A DNA stretch of 64,000 nt from Shewanella algicola (lineage in GTDB: Bacteria; Pseudomonadota; Gammaproteobacteria; Enterobacterales; Shewanellaceae). Made by a program: the position numbers and the translations under genes. The notes below the pieces were generated by a model that made no database searches, was not told where the DNA came from, and was given only the letters and a program-made list of their open reading frames with translations. Shown here in pieces: positions 1 through 10,357 of the stretch (position 1 is its first letter; every line of letters begins with the position of its first letter). The DNA lies in NCBI RefSeq assembly GCF_014648035.1, contig NZ_BMQI01000022.1, forward strand, positions 16,157 to 80,156. Reading direction: 5' to 3'.

Positions 1-1487
1 GTGAAGCTTTTAAACGCTTCAATACGCGACAATTTCTCACCCGCTAACCAACCGTCTAAAGGCTTGTTAAGATGATCTTGACGGGTGACCGATGCATGCA
101 ATCCAAAGAATGGGTTCGGTGATTCGATAGGGAAATCGGAACCATTGGCGATGACGGCGTTGGCATTTAACAATTTACGCCATGCATACGCGCCGGCGAG
201 GCGGGCTTTACCTAAACGGTTTTCGGCCATGTTTTTGTCGCTGGTGGCGTGGGTGGCTTGCACTGACGCGATAACGCCAAGCTGGGCAAAGCGGGGTACG
301 TCAGCAAGGTCGAGTATTTGGGCATGTTCAACGCGGTGGCGTAATGCTTTTGAGTCGGTTGCCGCAATGGCAGTTTGGTATTTATTGAGAACCACTTGAT
401 TGGCATTGTCGCCAATGGCGTGGGTGTTAACCTGAAATCCGGCTTTCATCGCCTGTAAAATGAGTTTGCCTAATTGCTCGTCTGAATACAGCATTAAGCC
501 TTTGTGGCCGGGTTGGTCTGAGTACTCTTTAATTAACGCAGCGCCGCGGCTACCTAATGCGCCGTCGGCAGATATTTTTACACTGTCGACTTTAAACATG
601 TCGTCGCTAGTGTTGATATGACCTTGCTTTAATACCGTATCAAGCCGTGGGTCTTCAACCGACAGCATGCCATTAACGCGCACGCTCATGACATTGTTTG
701 CAGCTAATTGCTGGTAGGCTTTAATGTTGTTAATGCTGATGCCCGCATCGTGCACGCTGGTTAAACCGTATGAAGCTAAGCTGTCCATTGCTAGGATTAA
801 CGTAGACTCAAGCTGTTGCTGATTAAGATCGGGGATGATGTTAAACACTAAGTTCATCGCATTATCGATAAGCACACCAGTAGGATTACCTTGCTCGTCC
901 TTAACTATCTCGCCACCTTCTGGCGAGACGGTGCTGGCTGAAATACCGGCCAATGCTAGTGCCTTACTGTTAACCCAAATCGCATGACCATCAACCCGTC
1001 CAAATGACACCGGATTAGCATTAAATGCTTTATCTAGACTTTCTTTGCTGGGAAATTGTTTGCTAAACCATAATTCTTGGTTCCAACCACGACCCATTAA
1101 CCAACCGTCGGTTGGGTTTTTCTTAATGAATGCTTGTGCGCGTGACACCGCGTCTTGTTCGCTATTGGTATTGGTTAAATCGGCGGTTAATAAGCTTAAG
1201 CCGTAACTGAGCACATGACCGTGGGCGTCGATTAATCCTGGCAGTAAGGTTTTACCTTTACCATCAATGGTGGTGATATCGTTAGCGGTAGGTAACGTTT
1301 GCTCTTTGGTGAAGAGTCGGTCGATTTTATCGTCGGTGAACTGAATCGCATTAAAGGTCTGTAATTTACCGTTAACTAAGGTGTAGCCGTTAACATCATG
1401 CACCAATGTGGTTTGCGCTAGGGTGTTTGCACTCAAGCTGCAAATGCCCAATGTTATCAACAGTGCTAAATAACCTTTTTTCATCAT
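1..1487 (-). CDS. Exported YtcJ-like amidohydrolase, 3' end cut by window edge
   Basis: Reading the minus strand from ATG-ATG at 1487/1484 gives an open frame of about 495 codons that runs off the left edge. It begins with a hydrophobic signal peptide (MMKKGYLALLITLGICSLSA, cleavage likely after ANTLA). The family is metal-dependent amidohydrolase of the YtcJ/DUF amidohydrolase_3 type: an LLPGLIDAHGH segment carries the first metal-binding His-x-His, HRVEHAQ lies in the barrel, and NGSDFPIE provides the late Asp of the TIM barrel. These enzymes hydrolyse C-N bonds of amides or cyclic ureides; the substrate cannot be read from sequence. A GGGATG ribosome site precedes the start. The exported form suggests a periplasmic role. 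Family call is secure, function is not. Confidence 0.85.
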   Translation of the reverse strand, partial: MMKKGYLALLITLGICSLSANTLAQTTLVHDVNGYTLVNGKLQTFNAIQFTDDKIDRLFTKEQTLPTANDITTIDGKGKTLLPGLIDAHGHVLSYGLSLLTADLTNTNSEQDAVSRAQAFIKKNPTDGWLMGRGWNQELWFSKQFPSKESLDKAFNANPVSFGRVDGHAIWVNSKALALAGISASTVSPEGGEIVKDEQGNPTGVLIDNAMNLVFNIIPDLNQQQLESTLILAMDSLASYGLTSVHDAGISINNIKAYQQLAANNVMSVRVNGMLSVEDPRLDTVLKQGHINTSDDMFKVDSVKISADGALGSRGAALIKEYSDQPGHKGLMLYSDEQLGKLILQAMKAGFQVNTHAIGDNANQVVLNKYQTAIAATDSKALRHRVEHAQILDLADVPRFAQLGVIASVQATHATSDKNMAENRLGKARLAGAYAWRKLLNANAVIANGSDFPIESPNPFFGLHASVTRQDHLNKPLDGWLAGEKLSRIEAFKSF

Positions 1488-1837
1488 TTCATCCCTTTGT
1501 GCGATTAATTTATCAACACTTATTAAATGTTAATTAATGGTTAATGGCAAGAGGAGGCGAGTGGCAGGTTTAAAATCAATTTTATTCGTTTTCTTCGCAA
1601 TTCTATGTTGGTCACAAAGTTTGTTATCAACATATCTGCAACTATTGTATGACAGAGAGGTTTGATTTAGATTATCAGATTAAGACTGCTCTATTTATCT
1701 CAAGGACAGAGCGGCAGAAAGTCAGGATGACTTATTTTGTCTAATTTCCTACCTTTTACCGTCTAATTACTTGAGTAAACGGTCCGGCTAATCGGGCTAG
1801 AACACCATGCTATAACAATTCAAATGAGTAAATTACG
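1488..1837. other. Intergenic region between divergent genes
   Basis: AT-rich 350-bp spacer between the divergent amidohydrolase and DUF2846 lipoprotein genes; it must hold both promoters. A TATAAC hexamer near 1811 could be the -10 of the lipoprotein gene. No RNA gene, repeat or clear operator was recognised. Confidence 0.4.
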
Positions 1838-2326
1838 ATGAAAAAAATCTATTTAGCGTTATCACTGATTGCGGTGACATTGTTCTCTGGTTGCGCCTCA
1901 GTACCTATGGCTTCTTCGGAGCAAGATAATGCTTTAAAACAATTCCAAAAACCACAAAATGGCAATGCAGGTTTATACATCTATCGAAATAGCTTTGTTG
2001 GACAAGCACTTAAGAAAAATGTGTATGTTGACGGGAAGTTGGTTGGTGAAACAGCAAATAAGGTTTATTTTTACAAAGAGTTAGCTCCAGGTAGTTACGC
2101 TCTAGCTACTGAGTCTGAGTTCAGTGAAAATAACATTGAATTACCAGTAGAAGCAGGGCAACTCTATTTTGTTGAGCAGTATATTAAAATGGGTGTTTTT
2201 GTTGGCGGTGCAGCGTTGAAAAAAGTAGATAACGAAATCGGTATGAAAAACATTAAAGAATGTAAGTTAGCCAAAGAGACGGATTTGGATATTTATTTAC
2301 CAAAACAGGCCGTCGCTCAACAATAG
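1838..2326 (+). CDS. DUF2846-family lipoprotein
   Basis: 162-residue precursor with a lipoprotein signal peptide: MKKIYLALSLIAVTLFSGC, lipobox LFSGC with Cys19 as the acylated residue. Ser follows at +2 region (CASV), so outer-membrane sorting is plausible. The mature part matches the DUF2846 pattern: GLYIYRN near residue 46, a VYVDGKLVGE strand-turn and a late LPVEAGQLYFVEQY segment, together forming a small beta domain (residues about 45-150). Function of the family is unknown. It is monocistronic, followed by a strong bidirectional terminator. Confidence 0.8.
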   Translation: MKKIYLALSLIAVTLFSGCASVPMASSEQDNALKQFQKPQNGNAGLYIYRNSFVGQALKKNVYVDGKLVGETANKVYFYKELAPGSYALATESEFSENNIELPVEAGQLYFVEQYIKMGVFVGGAALKKVDNEIGMKNIKECKLAKETDLDIYLPKQAVAQQ

Positions 2327-2347
2327 AAAGCGTTAAATTGCCAGCTC

Positions 2348-2378
2348 AAAAATCGCCCAGCCAATGCTGGGCGATTTT
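2348..2378. terminator. Bidirectional rho-independent terminator
   Basis: Hairpin AAAATCGCCCAGC / GCTGGGCGATTTT with a CAAT loop and T-rich flanks on both sides. It lies between convergent genes and can serve both. Confidence 0.9.
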
Positions 2379-2397
2379 GTTTTCAGAATTTTGTTGT

Positions 2398-3174
2398 CTA
2401 ATTAAACTTAACCAAAGTTTTAGCTAAATCATTCACATCCAACACGTTGTAGTCAGGCTGTGCTGCCAGCGGGAACAAGACTTTACCCTGGCGACGAATA
2501 AACGCAGTTTGTAAACCTGCTTTTTCAGCACCTGCGATGTCCCAGCCGTGGGCTGCAACCATTAAGGCTTCGTTAGCGTTAACGCCTAAATCTTTAATGG
2601 CCCATTGGTAAGTGCTTAAATGCGGCTTAAATACACCAACAGACTCGATGCTTAAGTTGGCATCAAAATATTGGCTTAAGTTTACATTTTTAAGCTGTAA
2701 TTGAACGCCTTTTAATGATGAATTTGTTAAGGTGACTAGCTTATAACCTTGAGCTTTTAATGCCGCTAAACCCTCAGCAACATCAGGATGCGCGGGTAAA
2801 GAGCGTAATGGCGTAACAATAGCGGTTTTAGCCTGTTCGTGAGTAATTGCAATGCCGTTAATCTCGGCCACCATTTCGAGTGATGCCACTCCAATATTAC
2901 CAAACGATTGATACTCGCCAGTGGCTGAAACCACTAAAGAATGATGCAACATAGTTGAGAACCATAATGGCAATAAATCGTCACGACCATTTAACGCAAT
3001 GCCGACAGACTTACGCATGTTTTCTAGATCTAACAGGGTTTCATTCACATCAAAAATAATCACTTTAGGCTTGGTGAGTTGTGCTGCTGATTCTGTTGAG
3101 TCATTAGCAAAAGCGTTACTGCTGTTAAGCAACAAAAATGCACTAGCAAGTGATAGTAGTGTGCGGATTTTCAT
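2398..3174 (-). CDS. Exported HAD-superfamily hydrolase, haloacid dehalogenase type II-like
   Basis: 258 residues with a cleavable signal peptide (about 23 residues ending NAFA). Residues about 36-255 form a HAD core: motif I VIIFDVNETLLD with the nucleophile Asp, motif II LTNSS around residue 150, a motif III Lys in GVFKPHLSTYQWA, and VAAHGWDIAGAEKAG near the C terminus in place of motif IV. Arrangement and length are those of L-2-haloacid dehalogenase type II relatives, which hydrolyse 2-haloacids or phosphoesters; dehalogenase activity itself is not established. Export of a HAD enzyme of this subtype is less common and points to a periplasmic substrate. Confidence 0.8.
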   Translation of the reverse strand: MKIRTLLSLASAFLLLNSSNAFANDSTESAAQLTKPKVIIFDVNETLLDLENMRKSVGIALNGRDDLLPLWFSTMLHHSLVVSATGEYQSFGNIGVASLEMVAEINGIAITHEQAKTAIVTPLRSLPAHPDVAEGLAALKAQGYKLVTLTNSSLKGVQLQLKNVNLSQYFDANLSIESVGVFKPHLSTYQWAIKDLGVNANEALMVAAHGWDIAGAEKAGLQTAFIRRQGKVLFPLAAQPDYNVLDVNDLAKTLVKFN

Positions 3175-3378
3175 AATACCTCTGTCAATATAGGTTAGGT
3201 TAAGGGTAAATGATTTGAGCGATCGTTCATAATGTGGCTAGCCTAAATGAAATAGAGCTTAAAATCACCCTTTAATTGATATTGGCTGTTGAATGAAATA
3301 GTAATCGTGCGTTTGAAATGAACTTTAAATACGCTAAAACCGGCGGCAGTCATAGCATACCAACGCCGGGAATATAGC

Positions 3379-4611
3379 TTAGCGAGGCAGGGCAACCACC
3401 TGGCCATTTTTGACCACATTTTGACAAGGATTAACCCCATAGGCATAGGCCAGTTGTGCTGGAGTACTGATATCCCATAAGCAAAAATCTGCCTGTTTAC
3501 CTATGGTAATACTGCCAACGCGATGCTCGAGCCCCAATGCCTTGGCGGCATTAAGGGTTACGCCTTGCAAGGCTTCTTCTGGGGTTAGCCTAAACAAGGT
3601 ACAGGCCATGTTAAGCATTAATAAAGTTGAACAAATCGGTGATGAACCGGGGTTAAAGTCGCTGGCTATCACCATCGGCACCTTGTATTGACGCAGTAAA
3701 TCGATGGGCGGTAATTGGGTTTCGCGTAAAAAGTAAAAAGCCCCGGGTAATAAGGTCGCGCAGGTACCACTTTCGCTTATCGCTTTAACTCCCGCCTCGT
3801 CTAAAAACTCAATATGGTCAACCGACTTAGCACCCAAACTTGCGGCTAAGGCGCTACCTCCCATATTAGATAACTGCTCAGCGTGTAGTTTTATCTGCAA
3901 CCCGGCTTGTTTAGCCGCAGTTAATACTCGCTCGGTTTGCTCAAGATTAAAGGCGATATTTTCGCAAAATACATCAACAGCATCCGCTAAACCTTCTGCA
4001 ATAACTGCGGGCAGCATGTCATTAATCACCAAATCGACATAGCCGTCTACATCGTTCTGGTATTCTGGCGGAATGGCATGGGCGCCTAAAAATGTGGTGC
4101 TAACATCGATATGATGATGCTCGCCAAGCTCACGGGCGACTCGCAATAGTTTGAATTCGGTTGTGGTGTTTAAACCGTAACCCGATTTAATCTCAACGGT
4201 GGTAACACCTTCTCTGGCGAGGGTATTTAAGCGTTGGCGGCCAAGTTCAAATAACTCTGCTTCGTCGGCATCACGGCAGGCATTAACCGTTGAAATAATA
4301 CCGCCACCTGTGCGGGAAATATCTTGATAACTGGCGCCTTGGAGCAGTTGTTCAAACTCGTTGGCGCGATTGCCAGCAAACACCAAGTGAGTGTGCGCGT
4401 CGATAAGTCCTGGGGTTATCCACCCCCCTTTACCTCTGTAAACCGGCGTTGCCAAAACATCAAACTCGGGCAGTTCACTGCGTGGGCCGACCCAAGCTAT
4501 TTTACCGTCTTTTACGGCAATCGCAGCTTGAGGTATCGCCCCGTAAGCACCAGTAACACTGGGGTCCATGGTGGCGATATTGATATCTATCCATACTTGA
4601 TCCCACACCAT
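3379..4611 (-). CDS. hutI: Imidazolonepropionase HutI
   Basis: 410 residues, the usual HutI length. It hydrolyses 4-imidazolone-5-propanoate to N-formimidoyl-L-glutamate, the third step of histidine degradation, in the cytoplasm. Visible motifs: [21 protein letters not shown] (metal His-x-His plus substrate loop), KSGYGL, KLHAEQ, a DHIEF metal-site segment and the late SDFNPGSSP. It is transcribed away from hutC-hutU-hutH, with the shared operator region in between, so HutC should control both sides. No hutG or hutF is seen in the window; the formimidoylglutamate step must be encoded elsewhere. Confidence 0.96.
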   Translation of the reverse strand: MVWDQVWIDINIATMDPSVTGAYGAIPQAAIAVKDGKIAWVGPRSELPEFDVLATPVYRGKGGWITPGLIDAHTHLVFAGNRANEFEQLLQGASYQDISRTGGGIISTVNACRDADEAELFELGRQRLNTLAREGVTTVEIKSGYGLNTTTEFKLLRVARELGEHHHIDVSTTFLGAHAIPPEYQNDVDGYVDLVINDMLPAVIAEGLADAVDVFCENIAFNLEQTERVLTAAKQAGLQIKLHAEQLSNMGGSALAASLGAKSVDHIEFLDEAGVKAISESGTCATLLPGAFYFLRETQLPPIDLLRQYKVPMVIASDFNPGSSPICSTLLMLNMACTLFRLTPEEALQGVTLNAAKALGLEHRVGSITIGKQADFCLWDISTPAQLAYAYGVNPCQNVVKNGQVVALPR

Positions 4612-4674
4612 GTTATTCCTCTTTTTAATCGCAAAAATTTTGTCTTCTATCTATTGTTAAACAATACTTGTTTA

Positions 4675-4692
4675 ACCTTGTATATACAAGGT
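4675..4692. promoter_or_regulatory. HutC operator, perfect 18-bp palindrome
   Basis: ACCTTGTATATACAAGGT is a perfect inverted repeat in the hutI-hutC divergent spacer. Its core CTTGTATATACAAG matches the known HutC recognition sequence (CTTGTATGTACAAG-type sites in enterobacteria and pseudomonads). It lies 58 bp before hutC and 63 bp before hutI, so a bound repressor could cover both promoters. Confidence 0.9.
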
Positions 4693-4750
4693 AGGCTAAA
4701 ACCAGAGATAAATAAATTATGGCAATTTTGTCAGTATTGGAAGTGAAGAT

Positions 4751-5455
4751 ATGGCTCAAGCAAAGTTTGCTCAAATTAAACAATTTATTTTGTCACGGAT
4801 TGAAACCCGTGAATGGCAAGAAAACGATCGCGTGCCGTCTGAAAACCAATTAACGGACTTGTTTGCGTGTAGCCGCATGACCGCAAGGCGGGCGTTAACT
4901 GAACTGGTGGACTCAGGCGTGTTAGAGCGTACTCAAGGCGTGGGCACTTTTGTGGCGGGGTTAAAATCACAATCGTCACTGTTGGCCATTCGTAATATTG
5001 CCGACGAAATTAAAGACCGCGGTCATGGCTATAGTGTTAAGCCGCTTGAGTTAAAGCTGATTGATGCCAGTGTCGCCGAGGCTAATGCATTGGGACTTGA
5101 GGTTGGCAGCCCGGTATTTTATTCGGTATTGGTGCATTGCGAACAAGGTTTTCCTCTGCAAGTGGAGGAGCGCTTTGTTAACCCCAAACTAGTGCCAAAG
5201 TACCTAGAGCAAGACTTTACAATACAGACGCCTCACGAATATCTCTCTGCCGTAGCGCCGTTAACTGAAGCGCGCCATACCGTTGAAGCCATTATGGCCC
5301 ATGAGCAGTTACAACAAAGGTTGGCGATAGAGGCCACTGAACCCTGTTTACAAATTTTACGCCGCACCTGGTCACGCCAAGGTGTAGTGAGTTTTGCACG
5401 GCTAGTGCATCCCGGTAGCAAGTTTAAATTAACCTCTGCGTTGGTGAATAAATAA
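4751..5455 (+). CDS. hutC: GntR-family histidine utilisation repressor HutC
   Basis: 234 residues. N-terminal winged helix-turn-helix of the GntR/HutC type (residues about 5-72: FAQIKQFILSRIE, then SENQLTDLFACSRMTARRAL), followed by the UTRA effector domain (about 92-230). In the family urocanate is the inducer that releases the repressor from hut operators. The gene heads the hutCUH unit; the perfect operator at 4675-4692 lies just upstream, which implies autorepression. The start at 4751 is favoured because the aligned HutC N terminus begins there and a GAAG ribosome site precedes it. Confidence 0.95.
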   Translation: MAQAKFAQIKQFILSRIETREWQENDRVPSENQLTDLFACSRMTARRALTELVDSGVLERTQGVGTFVAGLKSQSSLLAIRNIADEIKDRGHGYSVKPLELKLIDASVAEANALGLEVGSPVFYSVLVHCEQGFPLQVEERFVNPKLVPKYLEQDFTIQTPHEYLSAVAPLTEARHTVEAIMAHEQLQQRLAIEATEPCLQILRRTWSRQGVVSFARLVHPGSKFKLTSALVNK

Positions 5456-5554
5456 TGCCAATCAATGAATTTATCGCACCCAGTTAATAGCCATAAGATT
5501 AATACCTAAAACCTAAGACCTAAAATTTATCACAACAAGACTAATAAAAAACCA

Positions 5555-5571
5555 AACCGAATTAATCGGTT
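5555..5571 (+). promoter_or_regulatory. Small hairpin just before the hutU ribosome site
   Basis: AACCGA-ATTAA-TCGGTT can fold just 5' of the GAAGAGGA ribosome site of hutU. No second HutC operator was seen in the 128-bp hutC-hutU gap. The hairpin may mark an mRNA processing or translation-control element; this is inference from position only. Confidence 0.35.
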
Positions 5572-5583
5572 GAAGAGGACATT

Positions 5584-7254
5584 ATGGATAAACGACACGA
5601 CCCAAGCCGTCGCATTATTGCGCCACACGGTACTCAATTACAGTGTAAAAGTTGGCTAGCTGAAGCGGCAATGCGGATGTTAATGAACAACCTTCACCCT
5701 GATGTGGCTGAACGCCCAGAAGATTTAGTGGTATACGGCGGTATTGGCCGCGCCGCGCGAGACTGGCAAAGTTACGACAAAATTATTGAGGTATTGAAGC
5801 GCCTTGAAGACGATGAAACCTTATTGGTGCAGTCGGGTAAACCTGTTGGGGTGTTTACTACACATGCCAATGCACCTCGAGTGATTATTGCTAACTCAAA
5901 CCTGGTGCCACATTGGGCTAACTGGGAGCACTTTAACGAGCTCGATAAAAAAGGCCTGGCGATGTACGGCCAAATGACCGCCGGTTCGTGGATTTATATT
6001 GGTTCGCAAGGCATTGTGCAAGGTACTTACGAAACCTTTGTTGCCATGGCAAAACAACACTTTAATGGCTCGTCAGCAGGTAAGTGGATTTTAACCGGCG
6101 GCTTAGGCGGCATGGGCGGCGCACAGCCGTTAGCAGGCACAATGGCGGGTTATTCGGTGCTCACCTGTGAAGTGGATGAAACCCGTATCGATTTTCGCAT
6201 GCGCACAGGTTACGTCGACCAAAAAGCCACTTCATTAGACCAAGCCTTAGCGATGATTTACCAAGCAAACCAAAGCGCCAAGCCTGTTTCAGTTGGCTTA
6301 TTAGCCAATGCTGCCGATGTGTTTACCGAGTTAGTGACCCGCGGTGTTACCCCTGATGTGGTGACTGACCAAACCTCGGCGCACGACCCGTTAAATGGTT
6401 ATTTACCGCAAGGCTGGAGTTTAGAATACGCAGCTCAAATGCGTAAAGCTGACGAAGCCGCTGTGGTTAAAGCCGCTAAACAGTCGATGGCAGTACAAGT
6501 TCGTGCCATGTTGGCATTGCAAGCTGCAGGCGCGGCAACGACCGATTACGGCAATAATATTCGTCAAATGGCTTTTGATGAAGGTGTAACAAATGCCTTT
6601 GATTTCCCAGGATTTGTGCCTGCGTATGTGCGGCCGTTATTTTGTGAAGGTATTGGACCATTTCGTTGGGTTGCGCTGTCTGGCGATCCTGAGGATATCT
6701 ACAAAACCGACGCTAAAGTTAAAGAGCTTATTCCTGATAATCCCCATTTACACAATTGGCTCGATATGGCCCGTGAGCGCATTGCGTTTCAAGGTTTGCC
6801 TGCACGTATTTGCTGGGTCGGTTTAAAAGATCGTGCCCGTTTAGCGTTAGCGTTTAATGACATGGTCAAAAACGGCGAGTTGTCGGCCCCAGTGGTCATT
6901 GGTCGAGATCATTTAGATTCAGGCTCGGTTGCCAGCCCTAATCGTGAAACCGAAGCCATGCTTGATGGCTCTGATGCGGTGTCAGATTGGCCATTGATGA
7001 ATGCGTTATTAAATACCGCCAGTGGCGCCACCTGGGTGTCGTTGCATCATGGTGGCGGTGTTGGTATGGGCTTTAGTCAGCATTCTGGGGTGGTGATTGT
7101 GGCCGATGGTACCGATGAGGCGGCTGTTAGGCTAGGGCGCGTATTGTGGAATGACCCTGCAACTGGCGTAATGCGTCATGCCGATGCGGGTTACGACCTT
7201 GCAAAAAAATGTGCCAAAGAGCAAGGCTTAGACCTGCCAATGTTAGGAGCGTAA
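5584..7254 (+). CDS. hutU: Urocanate hydratase HutU
   Basis: 556 residues, full length for the family. It converts urocanate to 4-imidazolone-5-propanoate using tightly bound NAD+ as an electrophile. Seen: [13 protein letters not shown] near residue 175 (Rossmann-type NAD+ loop), [14 protein letters not shown] in the middle, and the [15 protein letters not shown] segment near residue 484. A strong GAAGAGGAC ribosome site precedes the ATG. hutH starts three bases after the stop, so the two are translationally coupled in the HutC-controlled operon. Confidence 0.97.
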   Translation: MDKRHDPSRRIIAPHGTQLQCKSWLAEAAMRMLMNNLHPDVAERPEDLVVYGGIGRAARDWQSYDKIIEVLKRLEDDETLLVQSGKPVGVFTTHANAPRVIIANSNLVPHWANWEHFNELDKKGLAMYGQMTAGSWIYIGSQGIVQGTYETFVAMAKQHFNGSSAGKWILTGGLGGMGGAQPLAGTMAGYSVLTCEVDETRIDFRMRTGYVDQKATSLDQALAMIYQANQSAKPVSVGLLANAADVFTELVTRGVTPDVVTDQTSAHDPLNGYLPQGWSLEYAAQMRKADEAAVVKAAKQSMAVQVRAMLALQAAGAATTDYGNNIRQMAFDEGVTNAFDFPGFVPAYVRPLFCEGIGPFRWVALSGDPEDIYKTDAKVKELIPDNPHLHNWLDMARERIAFQGLPARICWVGLKDRARLALAFNDMVKNGELSAPVVIGRDHLDSGSVASPNRETEAMLDGSDAVSDWPLMNALLNTASGATWVSLHHGGGVGMGFSQHSGVVIVADGTDEAAVRLGRVLWNDPATGVMRHADAGYDLAKKCAKEQGLDLPMLGA

Positions 7255-7257
7255 CCC

Positions 7258-8796
7258 ATGTCGACTTACTCATTTGAATTGCTGCCAGGTACCTTAACAC
7301 TGGCACAAACCCGCGCCATTAGCCGCAATAGCGTCAAGATAACGCTTGCCAAAGATGCGATTAAAGACATTAATCAAAGTGCTGAAATTGTCCAGCAAGT
7401 GCTGCGTGAAGGTCGTACTGTATATGGTATTAACACTGGGTTTGGCTTGTTGGCCAACACCAAAATAGCGCCGCAAGATTTACAAGTTTTGCAGCGTTCA
7501 ATTGTGTTGTCTCATGCCGCAGGTATTGGTCAATATATGCAAGATGCCACGGTGCGTTTAATGATGGTGTTAAAAATTAACTCATTAAGCCGTGGGTTTT
7601 CTGGTATTCGTTTAGAGGTGATTGAATTTTTAATTCAGTTAGTGAATGCTGGTGTGTATCCGTGCGTACCCGAAAAAGGCTCTGTAGGTGCATCGGGCGA
7701 CTTAGCACCATTAGCACACATGTGTTTGCCATTATTAGGCGAAGGCGAAATGAGCTATAAGGGGCAAATTATATCGGCAAGCGAAGGGCTAGAAATTGCT
7801 GGATTAGTACCGATTGAGCTGGCCGCTAAAGAAGGTTTGGCATTATTAAATGGCACCCAAGCATCGACCGCATTAGCGTTAGAAGGCTTATTTAATGCAG
7901 AAGATTTGTTTGCCGCCAGCTCAGTGATTGGTGCCATGAGTGTTGAAGCGGCAATGGGCAGTCGAAGCCCATTTGATGCACGTATTCATGCGGCGCGTGG
8001 TCAAAAAGGTCAAATTGATTCGGCGGCGATATTTCGTCATTTGTTAACAAGTGAATCAGAGATCAGCCAAAGTCACAGTAATTGTGAAAAAGTACAAGAT
8101 CCATACTCACTGCGTTGTCAGCCACAGGTATTGGGCGCGTGTTTAACTCAAATTCGTCAAGCGGCAGAAGTACTAGGTGCAGAAGCCAATGGCGTCACTG
8201 ACAATCCGTTAGTGTTTCAAGATACTGGCGACATTATTTCGGGCGGTAACTTTCACGCAGAACCAGTGGCAATGGCAGCGGATAACCTGGCGATTGCCAT
8301 TGCCGAAATGGGCGCGATTGCTGAGCGTCGTATGGCGCTGCTGATTGACTCTAGCTTGTCAAAATTACCGCCATTTTTAGTCAATAATGGTGGGGTGAAT
8401 TCAGGCTTTATGATTGCCCAGGTCACGGCGGCGGCACTGGCGTCTGAAAACAAAACTTATGCCCATCCGGCCTCGGTAGACAGTTTGCCTACGTCGGCTA
8501 ACCAAGAAGACCATGTGTCGATGGCAACCTTTGCCGCGCGACGCTTGCGAGACATGAGCGAAAACACCCGTGGCGTGTTAGCGATTGAACTTCTCGCTGC
8601 GGCGCAAGGGTTGGATTTTAGAAGCCCATTACAGCCCAGTGCCGCCATTGCTAAGGCAAAAGCCGAGCTAAGGGCAATCGTGTCGTTTTATGATCAAGAC
8701 CGCTACTTTGCCCCAGACATCGAAAATGCGGTCGATTTGCTGGCTAATGCCAGTTTTAATCGACTATTACCGCAAGGATTAATGCCAAGCTTTTAA
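7258..8796 (+). CDS. hutH: Histidine ammonia-lyase HutH
   Basis: 512 residues. It deaminates L-histidine to urocanate, the first step of the pathway. The signature [15 protein letters not shown] contains Ala145-Ser146-Gly147, which cyclises to the MIO electrophile. YGINTGFG near residue 54 carries the catalytic Tyr, and the family segment [11 protein letters not shown] and the C-terminal [13 protein letters not shown] are intact. It follows hutU by three bases, with the stop overlapping a short tandem repeat and a terminator further on, so it is the last gene of the operon. Confidence 0.97.
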   Translation: MSTYSFELLPGTLTLAQTRAISRNSVKITLAKDAIKDINQSAEIVQQVLREGRTVYGINTGFGLLANTKIAPQDLQVLQRSIVLSHAAGIGQYMQDATVRLMMVLKINSLSRGFSGIRLEVIEFLIQLVNAGVYPCVPEKGSVGASGDLAPLAHMCLPLLGEGEMSYKGQIISASEGLEIAGLVPIELAAKEGLALLNGTQASTALALEGLFNAEDLFAASSVIGAMSVEAAMGSRSPFDARIHAARGQKGQIDSAAIFRHLLTSESEISQSHSNCEKVQDPYSLRCQPQVLGACLTQIRQAAEVLGAEANGVTDNPLVFQDTGDIISGGNFHAEPVAMAADNLAIAIAEMGAIAERRMALLIDSSLSKLPPFLVNNGGVNSGFMIAQVTAAALASENKTYAHPASVDSLPTSANQEDHVSMATFAARRLRDMSENTRGVLAIELLAAAQGLDFRSPLQPSAAIAKAKAELRAIVSFYDQDRYFAPDIENAVDLLANASFNRLLPQGLMPSF

Positions 8797-8839
8797 ATTA
8801 AACTTTTAAATCAAACTTTTAAATCAAGATTTTAGACCA
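8787..8839 (+). repeat. 13-bp tandem repeat at the 3' end of hutH
   Basis: Three to four degenerate copies of AACTTTTAAATCA follow one another, the first overlapping the hutH stop codon; two central copies (8801-8813, 8814-8826) are identical. Likely slippage-generated; function unknown. Confidence 0.75.
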
Positions 8840-8872
8840 AGCTGTTTGCTCAAGCTTTTAGGGTTAAGTAAT

Positions 8873-8895
8873 AAAAGGACCGCGAGGTCCTTTTT
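8873..8895 (+). terminator. Rho-independent terminator of the hut operon
   Basis: AAAAGGACC-GCGA-GGTCCTTTTT hairpin with a T run, 77 bp after the hutH stop. Confidence 0.9.
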
Positions 8896-9075
8896 GTTTG
8901 CTAAACTCCCCTTGATTATCGTCAGTGGTATGCTGAGTTAACTTTATTGAATGAATGTACTGAATTGAATGCTCAATTAAGTGCATAATGCTTGCAGTAA
9001 AACCTTCGGTTTTGTTTGCCTTCAGGGTGTTAAACGTTCCTTTGTGTAAAGGACTATGTGGCTAAGGATTTGTGA

Positions 9076-10344
9076 GTGAATACAGAATTTAGGGTAGAGG
9101 TTGCCTCTTGGTTAACCCAGCTAGGCATTGACAGTCAGCCAACGGATGGTGTGGCGACATCGGTATTAATTTTTGCCTGTTTGCTTATTGCAGGCATAGG
9201 TTATTACATTACTCATCGATTTGTGGTGCATGGACTTAATGCGGTTATTCGCCGTTCATCAGTCACCTGGGATGATATTTTTATGCGCTTTAATGTACTA
9301 GAACGCCTAGCGTTGTTAGTACCTGTTGTGCTGCTAGATGTGTTTATTCCAATTGTGCTGACATCACATGAGTTTGCCAGTGTCATTATTGACCGTTTAC
9401 TCAGCTCATTGCTGGTGGTCTTTATAATACGGGCGATTTATAGCGCATTGAATGCCGGCGATGAAATTGCCGATGTTAATCATGTTAACCGTAGATTACC
9501 GGTTAAAAGCTTTGTTCAGCTAACCAAGTTATTCCTATTTTTTATAGGTTTAGTGGTCGTGTTTTCGATACTAGCCGACCAGTCGCCTATTTACTTTTTT
9601 AGCGGTTTAGGTGTCGCTACTGGTTTTATGATGTTGGTGTTTCGCGACACTATTTTGGGCTTTGTTGCCGGTATTCAGCTTGCGGCTAACCGCATGGTGA
9701 GCAAAGGCGACTGGATCCAAATGGATAAGTACGCCGCAGACGGTGCGGTAGAAGATGTAACATTAACGACCGTAAAAGTGCGCAATTGGGACAATACCAT
9801 CACCATGATCCCTGCGTATGCTTTGGTGTCGGATGCTTTTAAAAACTGGCGGGGCATGTCTGAGTCAGGCGGGCGTCGTATTAAACGTTCAGTGAATATT
9901 GACGTTAACAGCATTAAATTTTTAACCGACGAAGAGCGTATTCGTTTAGGTAAAGTGAATTACCTAAAAGAGTATTTACCACAAATATTCAGTGAAATTA
10001 GTGCGGCCAATGCCAATATTAGCGATATTGATATGAAAGTTAACGGGCGCCATTTAACTAATATCGGTACTTTTAGGGCGTACTTACAAGAGTATTTGCG
10101 TCGTCATGACAAAATTCATAAAGACATGACCTTAATGGTGAGGCAACTCGCGCCAACCACCGAGGGTTTACCTATAGAGCTGTATATTTTTACTAATGAT
10201 ATCCGCTGGACGTATTACGAAGGGATTCAAGCTGATATTTTTGACCATGTTTTTGCAGTGTTGCCTGAGTTTGGTTTACGGGCATTTCAAACCCCAACCG
10301 GTAATGACATTCGCAGCATTAAACAATACTGCGAACAGCAATAG
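9076..10344 (+). CDS. ybdG: MscS-family mechanosensitive channel, YbdG/MscM type
   Basis: 422 residues starting with GTG. It aligns with E. coli YbdG along the whole length: several N-terminal membrane helices (about 25-45, 68-90, 100-125, 148-168), the pore-lining helix with GLGVATGFMMLVFRDTILGF, then the cytosolic MscS beta domain with the near-identical KVRNWDNTITMIP and FKNWRGMSESGGRRIKRS segments, and a C-terminal DIFDHVFAVLPEFGLR. YbdG is an osmotic-downshock release channel of the inner membrane. The gene stands alone before the alpha/beta-hydrolase. Confidence 0.93.
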   Translation: MNTEFRVEVASWLTQLGIDSQPTDGVATSVLIFACLLIAGIGYYITHRFVVHGLNAVIRRSSVTWDDIFMRFNVLERLALLVPVVLLDVFIPIVLTSHEFASVIIDRLLSSLLVVFIIRAIYSALNAGDEIADVNHVNRRLPVKSFVQLTKLFLFFIGLVVVFSILADQSPIYFFSGLGVATGFMMLVFRDTILGFVAGIQLAANRMVSKGDWIQMDKYAADGAVEDVTLTTVKVRNWDNTITMIPAYALVSDAFKNWRGMSESGGRRIKRSVNIDVNSIKFLTDEERIRLGKVNYLKEYLPQIFSEISAANANISDIDMKVNGRHLTNIGTFRAYLQEYLRRHDKIHKDMTLMVRQLAPTTEGLPIELYIFTNDIRWTYYEGIQADIFDHVFAVLPEFGLRAFQTPTGNDIRSIKQYCEQQ

Positions 10345-10357
10345 TCATTCGGTAAGG

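Noticed and set aside
10196..10357. A 54-codon N-terminal extension of the hydrolase gene
   Set aside because: It overlaps the end of the YbdG gene in another frame, and the signal peptide begins only after the later start.
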